A stretch of 32,010 nt of DNA from Opitutaceae bacterium (GTDB lineage: Bacteria; Verrucomicrobiota; Verrucomicrobiia; Opitutales; Opitutaceae): positions 1-32,010 of the forward strand of contig SXSC01000147.1 in NCBI GenBank assembly GCA_005792355.1, in the 5' to 3' direction. Made by a program: the position numbers and the translations under genes. The notes below the pieces were generated by a model. That model saw only the letters and a list, made by a program, of their open reading frames with translations. It did not search any database and was not told where the DNA came from. Shown in pieces: positions 14,920 to 22,097 of the stretch; within the stretch, counting starts at the first letter, position 1; each line of letters begins with the position of its first letter.

Positions 14920-15411
14920 TCACAGCGTGCGGAAGCGGTTTCTGCGACGGCAAGGCCTGAGCGAGAACTCCGGGCTGGTCCCGGTGCGGGAGAGGAGTTT
15001 TATCGCCCGGGCCTCGGCGCGGCGCATGGCGCGTTTTTTCGCCGGCACCAGATCGTCGTGGCCGGCGAGGTGCAGCCAGCCATGGACGAGGTAGAGCGTG
15101 AGTTCGTCGGCAAACTCCCGGCCGTGATCGCGGGCATATCGTGCCGCGGTGTCGACGGAGACGCAAATCTCCCCCGCGGTGCCCTGCGCCGGGTCGCCGG
15201 CAAACGTGATTACGTCGGTGTTTGTCGGATCGTCGAGGAAGCTGGCGTGGAGTTGCGCCAAGGCGTTGTCGGTCAAAAAAACCACCGAGAGCTCACCGGC
15301 GGGAAAGTCGGCTGCACGGCGGGCGACGGCAGAGTAGTTGGCCTCGAGGGTCGCGAACATGCTCGCGATTGCGCGGCGATTCAGGCGCAGGCGGGGATGA
15401 TGGTTGGCCAT
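14920..15411 (-). CDS. ybeY: Endoribonuclease YbeY (rRNA maturation factor)
   Basis: YbeY is a zinc-dependent endoribonuclease acting in 16S rRNA 3'-end maturation and ribosome quality control. The signature is clear: ELSVVFLTDNALAQLHASFLDDPTNTDVITFAGD, EICVSVDTA, and the metal site HGWLHLAGHDD. In most members the third ligand is the last His of HGxLHxxGYDH; here that position is Asp, with an extra His two residues earlier. I chose ATG 15411 (MANHHPRLRLNRRAIA, 163 residues) because it gives the usual length. ATG 15498 overlaps the pgpH stop by 11 bp (ATGCCAGTTAG) and would give 192 residues; translational coupling makes it a real alternative. Confidence 0.9.
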   Translation of the reverse strand: MANHHPRLRLNRRAIASMFATLEANYSAVARRAADFPAGELSVVFLTDNALAQLHASFLDDPTNTDVITFAGDPAQGTAGEICVSVDTAARYARDHGREFADELTLYLVHGWLHLAGHDDLVPAKKRAMRRAEARAIKLLSRTGTSPEFSLRPCRRRNRFRTL

Positions 15412-15487
15412 CGCGACGTGGCGGGCTGCACCGCGGGCAGGCCCGGGTTGGAGAGGCGCGTTGGCCACGCGCGCGGCCGCCAGCGTC

Positions 15488-17893
15488 CTAACTGGCATCT
15501 GATTTTTTCAGGGGACCGTCCACCGGTTTCTCGCCGGCGGGATAGGCGACACGCGTGTGCAGCATGTTCAGGAGCGTGAATTGAAAACTGTTCTTGACGC
15601 GGGTGATTTCCTCGAGCGTCAGCGGGGCATCGTCGAGCTGGCCGTCAATAATGCGTTCACCGACCACACGGTTGATCGTCAGTTGCAGTTCCCCGGCGTT
15701 GACCTGGCGGAGTGAGCGCGTCGCCGCCTCGAGGCCGTCGGCGAGGGAGAGAATGGCCGATTCCTTGAACTGGGGTTTCGGTCCGTCGTAGCGAAACGCC
15801 GCCTCATCCGGCACCAGGGCGGCGGGGGACGGTGCCGTGGGATTGGAACTTGCGATCGGGCGCGCGGATGGCGCGCGGGAGAAGGGCGAGAGCGTCGCCT
15901 GGACGGCCCGATCGTAGAAATAGCGCACAAGTGTCGTGCCGTGGTGCTGCTGGATCGCGTCGAGCACGGCGCGGGGAAGATTGTGCCGCTGGGCGAGAAC
16001 GACGCCGTCGGACACATGAAGTTTGATAATCCGCGCCGATTCGGCCGGCGGCAGGTCATCGTGCGGATTGGAGCGATCGCGGTTGTTCTCGCCGAAGAAT
16101 TGCGGATTGAGCGTCTTGCCGACATCGTGAAACAGGGCGCAGACCCGGGCCACAAGGGGATTGGCCCCGATGGCGTTGGCCGCGTTTTCGGAGAGCTGCG
16201 CCACGACCAGGGAATGGTGATACGTGCCCGGCGCCTCGAGCTGCATGCGGCGGAGCAGCGGGTGGTTGTAGTCGGTGAGTTCGAGCAGCGTGATGTCGGT
16301 GGTGCGCTTGAAGAGCGACTCGAGCACGGGCAGCAGGCCGACCACGGCGACGCCAGTCAGCAGGCCGGTGCCGAGGCCGGCGACCATCTGGCGCAGCAAA
16401 GTGTCGAGAGGCGTCTGGTCCGCGATGCCGATCAGCGCGGCAAACGCGGCGATGGTCAGGCCGCCCATGCCGGCGGCGCGCACGAGCCGGCCGCGGCGTC
16501 GCGCATCCCGGCCGAAATAGATCGCGACGAGCGAGGCGAGAAAGGTGATGACGAGCAGGTCGAGCCGGTTGCCGTAGATGACGCCGGTGAAGATCGAAAT
16601 CAGCAACGCCATGAAAATTCCCGAGCCCGCGTCGATCAGGATCGCGACGATGAGCGGGGCGAAGGCCGTCGGCGCGACATACGGGAGGGTCGACGCCCAC
16701 GAGCCGTCGCGCAGGAAAAACTCGGCGCCTCCGAGGGAGTAGTTGGCGCGGACGAGGGCGAGGTTGACGATGACGACCAGGGCGAGCAGTCCGCAGCGGA
16801 CGTTACTGCGCAGCGTCTCCGGGTCCTCGATCCGGATATAGATCAGCGAGGCGAGGACCATCGCGAGCACCAGGAGCACGCGCCCGAAGAGGGTCAGGCC
16901 CTCGGTCATGGCGGCGTCGCCGTAGTCGCGGAGAAATCTTCGATGGGCGACCAGCATTTCCAGCACCTCGGGGGTCACGCGTTCACCGGGTTCGAGAATG
17001 GTCTGGCCGCGGACCACCTTGACCGTGACCGGTTTGATCGCCTGGCTGGCGCTGATCTGGCGGGCCTGGGTCGCGGCGCGGTCGAAGACGAGATTTGGAG
17101 TGAGCCCGAAACGAAAAAGGCGGAACACCGCCGGTGCTGAGGTGCGCGAAACCTGATCCGTCGCCAGGCTCACCCGGAGCACGGTGAGCGCGTCCTCCAT
17201 CGTTTGCACGGAGCGTTGGGACACGGCGCCATTCGGCCGGGCGATTTGCAGCGCGACGGCGCTGCCGGGACTCACGCCGACGAGCGCGGAATCGGCGACA
17301 CCCTGGGCGTAGATGTCGCGGAGCGTCGCGAGGCCGTTCTCGAACATGGCGGCCCGAGCCCGGGCGTCGCCCGCGGCCAGCGCGGCGGCGACATCCTCGG
17401 GCGTGGCATGGTAGGGCCCATGGGAGTTGAAGGTCTCAGCCATCGCAGCGAACTCCGGGCGCGAGATGAGCAGCGGGGCGGCGTTGGCGGGATGAGCGGT
17501 TTCGAAGGCGGCAAGCTGGAGCAGCAGCGTGCGCGCAGCCGCCTCGAAACGGCGGAGCTGTTCGGTGTCGAGTTTGTAGACCGGGGGCACGCGGTTGAGA
17601 AACTGCTCACGGGCCGCGTTGGTTTTCTCCGCGCTTTCGTAGGCAAACGGGGCCTGGGCCGTGACGCGGGACGTGGCCAGCTGGTTCGGAATCAGTGGCG
17701 CATCCAGCGTGGTGAGCCCGGCCGAGCTGATGACGACAATGGCGGCCACCGTGACGATGAAGATCAAGGCGGCGACGAGCGGGCTACGTTCGAGAAATTC
17801 GCCCATGGCACCCCAGGCCGCGGTGGACGTGCGGCTGCCGCGGTGGCCACTGAGGCCGCCGACGAGGAGTTTGAGCTGGTTGCGAACGGACAT
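15488..17893 (-). CDS. pgpH: PgpH/YqfF-type 7TM-HD phosphohydrolase (putative c-di-AMP phosphodiesterase)
   Basis: This 801-residue membrane protein starts at ATG 17893 after a C-rich leader. It has an N-terminal anchor (LVAALIFIVTVAAIVVISSAGL at about 38-60), an extracytoplasmic 7TMR-HD region up to about 325 (TNAAREQFLNRVPPVYKLD; VRGQTILEPGERVTPEVLEML), several membrane helices (about 335-530) and a C-terminal HD domain. The metal motif is ALFHDVGKTLNPQFFGEN near 588, preceded by PGTYHHSLVVAQL. Characterised relatives hydrolyse cyclic di-AMP. It lies between phoH and ybeY, the order found in Firmicutes, and its stop overlaps a possible ybeY start. Confidence 0.9.
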   Translation of the reverse strand: MSVRNQLKLLVGGLSGHRGSRTSTAAWGAMGEFLERSPLVAALIFIVTVAAIVVISSAGLTTLDAPLIPNQLATSRVTAQAPFAYESAEKTNAAREQFLNRVPPVYKLDTEQLRRFEAAARTLLLQLAAFETAHPANAAPLLISRPEFAAMAETFNSHGPYHATPEDVAAALAAGDARARAAMFENGLATLRDIYAQGVADSALVGVSPGSAVALQIARPNGAVSQRSVQTMEDALTVLRVSLATDQVSRTSAPAVFRLFRFGLTPNLVFDRAATQARQISASQAIKPVTVKVVRGQTILEPGERVTPEVLEMLVAHRRFLRDYGDAAMTEGLTLFGRVLLVLAMVLASLIYIRIEDPETLRSNVRCGLLALVVIVNLALVRANYSLGGAEFFLRDGSWASTLPYVAPTAFAPLIVAILIDAGSGIFMALLISIFTGVIYGNRLDLLVITFLASLVAIYFGRDARRRGRLVRAAGMGGLTIAAFAALIGIADQTPLDTLLRQMVAGLGTGLLTGVAVVGLLPVLESLFKRTTDITLLELTDYNHPLLRRMQLEAPGTYHHSLVVAQLSENAANAIGANPLVARVCALFHDVGKTLNPQFFGENNRDRSNPHDDLPPAESARIIKLHVSDGVVLAQRHNLPRAVLDAIQQHHGTTLVRYFYDRAVQATLSPFSRAPSARPIASSNPTAPSPAALVPDEAAFRYDGPKPQFKESAILSLADGLEAATRSLRQVNAGELQLTINRVVGERIIDGQLDDAPLTLEEITRVKNSFQFTLLNMLHTRVAYPAGEKPVDGPLKKSDAS

Positions 17894-17987
17894 CAGGAGA
17901 TGGGCGGATGCAGCCGCGGGGAGGCGGAGTGCGCCGCCGCCGCGCGCTGGCGGGAAAACGGTGGAGGAGCGACGTGACGGAGGCTGG

Positions 17988-18974
17988 TCATGGTTTTTCC
18001 CCCGCGCCGTTGTGGCTGGCGATTGGGTTGCGGTACGCGTCGTAGGCTTCGATGATTTTCTGCACCAGTGGATGGCGGACTACGTCGGCGGCGCTAAACG
18101 TATGAAAATCGATGCCGGGGATGTCGGCGAGGATGTGGCGAACTTCGATGAGCCCGCTGGATTTCGAGCGCGGCAGGTCGACGTGGGTGATGTCACCGGT
18201 GACGACCATGCGGGATTCTTCGCCGAGCCGGGTGAGGAACATCATCATCTGCTCCGGCGTGGTGTTCTGGGCTTCGTCGAGCACGATGAAGGCGTGGGAG
18301 AGCGTGCGCCCCCGCATATAGGCGAGCGGGGCGATTTCAATGACACCCTTGGCGCTGAGGCGGGCGACATCCTCGGGGTCGAGCATGTCGTGCAACGCGT
18401 CGTAGAGCGGCCGGAGATAGGGGAGAATTTTTTCGCGAAGATCGCCGGGCAGGAAGCCCAGGGCTTCGCCCGCCTCGACTGCCGGTCGCGTGAGGATCAC
18501 GCGTTCGACCTCGTTCTTAAGCAGCGCGTTCACGGCGGCGGCCATCGCGAGGTAGGTCTTGCCCGTGCCGGCCGGACCGATGCCGAACACCACGGGATGC
18601 TCCAGCATGGATTGCAGGTACAGTTTCTGCGCGAGCGTTTTGGGGACGATCGTCTTGCGGTTGGTGGCGATGACGAGCGGTGCGTCGAGCAAGGTCTGCA
18701 ACTGCGGGCCTTCGCCGCGGGCAAACGCATCCGCGATCCGGTGAAAATCCGGGGTGCGAATCGCCATGCCCTGAGAGCGTGCCTCGTTCAGAAATCCAAA
18801 GAGGGCCTCGGTGCGGGCGAGGTTCTCGTCGGCGGCGTCGATTTTGACCCAATCATCGCGGGTGACGAGCTTCACGCCCAGGGCGCGCTCGACATGCACG
18901 AGATTTTCTTCACGGCCGGCATAGAGTGCGGCGGCATGTCGCGGACTTGGGAAATGGAGGGTCTTGGTCGGCAA
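17988..18974 (-). CDS. phoH: PhoH family P-loop ATPase (PhoH-like)
   Basis: The 328-residue protein has the PhoH core: VFGIGPAGTGKTYLAMAAAV (Walker A), ILTRPAVEAGEALGFLPGDLREKI, AYMRGRTLSHAFIVLDEAQNTTPEQMMMFLTRLG (Walker B) and VVTGDITHVDLPR. PhoH proteins are ATP-binding, RNA-associated enzymes, often encoded with ybeY, and are thought to act in RNA metabolism. The start codon is TTG at 18974 (read as MPTKTLHFPSPRH); no ATG or GTG lies nearby upstream. The sequence just upstream is purine-rich on the plus strand (C/T-rich in the transcript). It heads a probable operon with pgpH (94 bp gap) and ybeY. Confidence 0.93.
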   Translation of the reverse strand: MPTKTLHFPSPRHAAALYAGREENLVHVERALGVKLVTRDDWVKIDAADENLARTEALFGFLNEARSQGMAIRTPDFHRIADAFARGEGPQLQTLLDAPLVIATNRKTIVPKTLAQKLYLQSMLEHPVVFGIGPAGTGKTYLAMAAAVNALLKNEVERVILTRPAVEAGEALGFLPGDLREKILPYLRPLYDALHDMLDPEDVARLSAKGVIEIAPLAYMRGRTLSHAFIVLDEAQNTTPEQMMMFLTRLGEESRMVVTGDITHVDLPRSKSSGLIEVRHILADIPGIDFHTFSAADVVRHPLVQKIIEAYDAYRNPIASHNGAGEKP

Positions 18975-18984
18975 AGGCGCGGCG

Positions 18985-19050
18985 CGGGAGGAGGACGACG
19001 AGAGACGGAAAGACGGGAAGCCGGGGGAGGCGGGAAGGGGAGCGAGGGTC
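18985..19050. repeat. Purine-rich (plus strand) stretch upstream of phoH
   Basis: The plus strand is almost entirely G/A, with repeated words such as GAGACGG, AAGACGGGAAG, GGGGGAGGCGGGAAGGGG. A similar stretch (GAGAAGGGGAGACTCGGAGAGACGGGAGAA and on, 13861-13918) precedes recO. Both give C/T-rich leaders for the minus-strand genes. Confidence 0.5.
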
Positions 19051-19069
19051 GTGGTGGAAGCGGTCAGCG

Positions 19070-19597
19070 CTACCGAGCTTTGGGATTTTTCGCTTTCGGT
19101 GGCTCGCTTCCCGGCTTCGCCACTGCGGCCAGCTTGACCCAGGTCGCTTCGAGCGACTGCGGCAGGATGCGAGTCTGCCCAAGCACGGGCATGAAGTTGT
19201 TGTCGCCGTTCCAGCGCGGCACGATGTGGCCGTGGAGGTGGGCGATGCTGCCGCCGGCGACCGCCGAGCCGAGGTTGAAGCCGACGTTAAACCCGTCGGG
19301 CTTGAGGGCGGCCGAGAGCAGGCGCTTCGCGAGGATGATTTCTTCGAACAAGTCGGCGCGCTCGGCGGGGCTGAGTTCTTCGAGGTTGGTGACTTCGCGC
19401 AGGGGAACCGCGAGCAGATGACCGGGGTTGTAGGGAAAACGGTTGAGAATCAGATAACTCAACTTCGACCGGTGGACGATCAGAGCGGCACGGTCGTCCC
19501 CAAGGGCCGGTAGTTCGGTAAAAGGGCGACTCATCGCCGCCGGATAGCGCGGCGCGTCGATGTATTCCATGCGCCAGTGGGCGTGTAGCTGCTGCAT
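19070..19597 (-). CDS. HIT-domain protein (Ap4A phosphorylase/hydrolase-like)
   Basis: The protein carries the histidine-triad motif HLHGHIVPRW at about 119-128, with an upstream NRFPYNPGHLLAVPLREV segment and GFNLGSAVAGGSIAHLH. HIT enzymes transfer or hydrolyse nucleotidyl groups; the N-terminus MQQLHAHWRMEYIDAP resembles the M-x-x-L-W-A-P-W-R start of the Ap4A phosphorylase-like branch. I therefore start at ATG 19597 (175 residues) and not at the ATG near 19678. The Lys/Pro-rich tail is probably disordered. It is divergent from the TetR gene. Confidence 0.9.
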   Translation of the reverse strand: MQQLHAHWRMEYIDAPRYPAAMSRPFTELPALGDDRAALIVHRSKLSYLILNRFPYNPGHLLAVPLREVTNLEELSPAERADLFEEIILAKRLLSAALKPDGFNVGFNLGSAVAGGSIAHLHGHIVPRWNGDNNFMPVLGQTRILPQSLEATWVKLAAVAKPGSEPPKAKNPKAR

Positions 19598-19728
19598 TGA
19601 AGGCGGAGGCCGGTCGGAAAAGAATCGGAGCAGAACCCGCCGGTTTGGGAAAGTCAAAGCCATGCTCAAAAACGTCACTACGCACCTTGCCAGCCACCGA
19701 TGGTACTGAAGATTACTCTTGTCTTAGT

Positions 19729-19742
19729 ATGACGGTCGTCAT
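19729..19742. promoter_or_regulatory. Candidate TetR-type operator palindrome
   Basis: ATGACG-GT-CGTCAT is a 6-bp perfect inverted repeat with a 2-bp centre, located 22 bp before the ATG of the TetR-family gene and within the divergent spacer. Its position and size fit an autoregulatory site; I infer the link from location only. Confidence 0.45.
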
Positions 19743-19764
19743 TCATACGCTTTGTCTCCGTATC

Positions 19765-20400
19765 ATGCGATACCCTCCGACCCATAAACTTGCGACCCGC
19801 CGTCGCATCGTGGAAGCGGCCTCTCAGGCGTTTCGGGAGCGGGGCGTGGCCGAGACGGGTGTCGACGAGGTGATGCGTCGTGCTGGGCTCACGCATGGGG
19901 GTTTTTATGCTCACTTCAGCGACAAGACGGAGCTGCTGGCGGAGGCGTGTGGCGCGGCGTTTGACGCCGCTGTTCCGAACCTCGACCGGATTTCCTCCGG
20001 GTCGACCCCGGCCAACCGGGCGCGCCTCTTGATCGACAGTTACCTTGGCCCCCGTCATCGCGATAACCGGGGTTCCGGCTGCCTGATCGTCGCCGTTGGC
20101 GCTGATATGGTGCGGCTGCGTGGTGAAGCGCGCACGGGGTATGCGCGTGGATTTTCGCGGCATATTGATCGGCTGGCGACCGCGCTTCGGTTGAGCCCGG
20201 ATTCGGTGCGCAACCGCGAGCGCGTGACCCAGCTGATGAGTTCCCTGGTCGGGGCGTTGCTGGTGGCCCGCGCGATCGACGACCCGGCGCAAAGTGATCT
20301 GATGCTGCAGGCGATGCGTCGGCAGCTGCGACGGCAATACTGTCAGGAACCCTTGCCGTCCACCGAGCGATCGCCCCATGATTTTATGCGCGCATTCTGA
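19765..20400 (+). CDS. TetR/AcrR family transcriptional regulator
   Basis: The start ATG 19765 (MRYPPTHKLATRRRIVEAAS) gives 211 residues; the open frame back to 19597 is antisense to the HIT gene. The N-terminal helix-turn-helix is typical: AFRERGVAETGVDEVMRRAGLTHGGFYAHFSDKTELLAEA (about 20-58), the THGGFYAHF recognition helix marking one TetR subgroup. The C-terminal ligand domain (RGSGCLIVAVGADMVR ... LVGALLVARAIDDP) resembles the Cys-containing cores of that subgroup. A palindrome lies 22 bp upstream. The fabF-type gene follows 28 bp later on the same strand, so it may be the regulated target. The inducer is unknown. Confidence 0.9.
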   Translation: MRYPPTHKLATRRRIVEAASQAFRERGVAETGVDEVMRRAGLTHGGFYAHFSDKTELLAEACGAAFDAAVPNLDRISSGSTPANRARLLIDSYLGPRHRDNRGSGCLIVAVGADMVRLRGEARTGYARGFSRHIDRLATALRLSPDSVRNRERVTQLMSSLVGALLVARAIDDPAQSDLMLQAMRRQLRRQYCQEPLPSTERSPHDFMRAF

Positions 20401-20428
20401 GTGCCGTACTTTCACTTCTTTTCTCCAC

Positions 20429-21751
20429 ATGCACAATCCCTCCACTTCCCCGCGCCGCGTCGTCATCACTGGCTTGGGTGCCGTCACACCCTGCGGAAAC
20501 ACCGCAGCCGAGACTTGGGCTGCGCTCATCGCCGGCCGCAGTGGCATCGGTCGAATCACACGTTTTGATGCGACCGGCTGCACGGCGCAAATCGCGGGCG
20601 AGGTGCGCAACTACGACCCGGCGCGTCTGCTGCCGGTGCCGCTGCGTCCACGCGGTGCCGCCGGCGAGCCGCTCTGCCAGGCGCTCACCGCCAAGGATAT
20701 CAAGAAATTTGGCCGTTTCACCCATCTGGGCTGTGGGGCGGCGATCGAGGCATATGCTGATTCCGGGCTGGATGCGCACCGCGCGACACTTCCGCCCGAA
20801 CGTCTGGGCGTGGTGCTCGGCGTGGGCCTCGGCGGGCTGCCGGAGATGGAGGCGATGCACGACACCTGGAAGGCCGGTGGCTTTCGGAAAATATCCCCGT
20901 TTTTCATCATCCAGATCGCGCCCAACCTGCTGGCTGGTCAGGTGAGCCTGGCACTGGATTTTCGCGGCGCCAACATGAGCGTCGCCTCGGCCTGCGCGAC
21001 GAGCGGGCACGCCCTGGGCGAGGCGGCCGCGGCGATTGTGCGGGACGAGGCCGATGTGATGCTCGCGGGCGGCGCGGAGTCGACCATCACGCCCCTGGCG
21101 ATCGGGGCGTTCGCGCAGATGCGGGCCTTGTCGACGCGCAACGACGACCCCGAGAAGGCCTCGCGACCCTACGACAAGGATCGCGACGGATTTGTCCTCT
21201 CGGAGGGATCGGTCGTGTTTCTGCTGGAAGAACGGGAGCACGCCCGGCGGCGCGGTGCCCGTATTTATGGTGAGTTGCGCGGTTACGGGGCGTCCGCGGA
21301 TGCCTACCATCTTTCCTCGCTTGCGCCGGGTGCCGAGGGTTCGGCGCGATCGATGCGTTCCGCTCTCAATCGTGCCGGCCTCGCGCCGGCGGAGATCGAT
21401 TATGTTTCCGCCCACGCTACCTCCACGCCTGGTGGCGATGGCGAAGAGGCGGCGGCAATCGCCGGGGTTTTTGCCGGGAGCATCAGCGGTCTGAACGTGA
21501 GCGGAGTGAAGTCGATGACGGGGCACCTGCTTGGCGCAGCGGGTGCGATGGGCGCGTTTGCGGCGGTCCTCGCCGTCCACCACGGAATCATCCCCCCCAC
21601 CATCAATCTGGACAACGTGGACCCGGCCTGCGGCGATTTCGGGCTCAATCTCACGCCCAATACCGCGGTGCGGCGGCCGGTGAGGGCCGCGCTCGCGAAC
21701 AGCTTTGGCTTTGGCGGCACCAACGCCTCGCTGGTCGTGGCGCGCGGCTGA
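20429..21751 (+). CDS. fabF: Beta-ketoacyl-ACP synthase II (FabF/KAS II type)
   Basis: The 440-residue protein condenses malonyl-ACP with acyl-ACP in fatty-acid elongation. The thiolase-fold active site is complete: Cys189 in SVASACATSGHAL, His329 in HATSTPGGDGEE, Lys361 and His366 in GVKSMTGHLLGAAGA, and the C-terminal NSFGFGGTNAS loop. I start at ATG 20429 (MHNPSTSPRRVVITGLGAVTPCG); the open frame from 20378 would overlap the regulator. No acpP or other fab gene is next to it, so it may be a second, regulator-linked copy and not the housekeeping one. The leader before the ATG is C/T-rich without a Shine-Dalgarno site. Confidence 0.92.
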   Translation: MHNPSTSPRRVVITGLGAVTPCGNTAAETWAALIAGRSGIGRITRFDATGCTAQIAGEVRNYDPARLLPVPLRPRGAAGEPLCQALTAKDIKKFGRFTHLGCGAAIEAYADSGLDAHRATLPPERLGVVLGVGLGGLPEMEAMHDTWKAGGFRKISPFFIIQIAPNLLAGQVSLALDFRGANMSVASACATSGHALGEAAAAIVRDEADVMLAGGAESTITPLAIGAFAQMRALSTRNDDPEKASRPYDKDRDGFVLSEGSVVFLLEEREHARRRGARIYGELRGYGASADAYHLSSLAPGAEGSARSMRSALNRAGLAPAEIDYVSAHATSTPGGDGEEAAAIAGVFAGSISGLNVSGVKSMTGHLLGAAGAMGAFAAVLAVHHGIIPPTINLDNVDPACGDFGLNLTPNTAVRRPVRAALANSFGFGGTNASLVVARG

Positions 21752-21758
21752 ACCGGCT

Positions 21759-21787
21759 CCGCCCGGTGCTTGCGCCGGGCGGGTTTT
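21759..21787 (+). terminator. Intrinsic terminator after fabF
   Basis: CCGCCCGG (21759-21766) pairs perfectly with CCGGGCGG (21775-21782) across an 8-base loop, followed by GTTTT. It starts 8 bp after the fabF stop. The small gene at 21805 begins soon after it and would need read-through or its own promoter. Confidence 0.65.
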
Positions 21788-21804
21788 CCTTCAGGTTGGC
21801 GATC

Positions 21805-22077
21805 ATGAGGGAAAAATCCGCGAATCGGAGCGCAAAATCGACCGAGCGGACCGCGGCTCCAGAGGTGGTCTCCGCCGGGCTGGTCGCCGCCCTGGCCAGC
21901 GACTCGTCGTCGGATGCAGCCGTCGCCTGGTTCGATTCGAACGATCCGCGGAAACGGATGCTGGGCAGGATCGTTCTCGCCGGCGTCTGGCTCTACGTGG
22001 CCGCGCTCTGGCTGCTGGCGCTCGACCAGACATTCCGTTGGGGAATCTTCGGCCCCGCGGTGCCGCCGGTGCCCTGA
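21805..22077 (+). CDS. Small single-span membrane protein, unknown function
   Basis: I do not recognise this 90-residue product. The start ATG 21805 (MREKSANRSAKSTERTAAPEV) is preferred to the one at 21766, which lies inside the fabF terminator. A charged N-terminal half (SSDAAVAWFDSNDPRKRML) is followed by one hydrophobic helix (GRIVLAGVWLYVAALWLLALDQ) and a short FRWGIFGPAVPPVP tail. It converges with the SNF2 gene, 20 bp away, with a weak GGTTTCGC/GCGAAAACC hairpin between the two. Confidence 0.6.
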   Translation: MREKSANRSAKSTERTAAPEVVSAGLVAALASDSSSDAAVAWFDSNDPRKRMLGRIVLAGVWLYVAALWLLALDQTFRWGIFGPAVPPVP

Positions 22078-22097
22078 GGGTTTCGCGCGGCGAAAAC

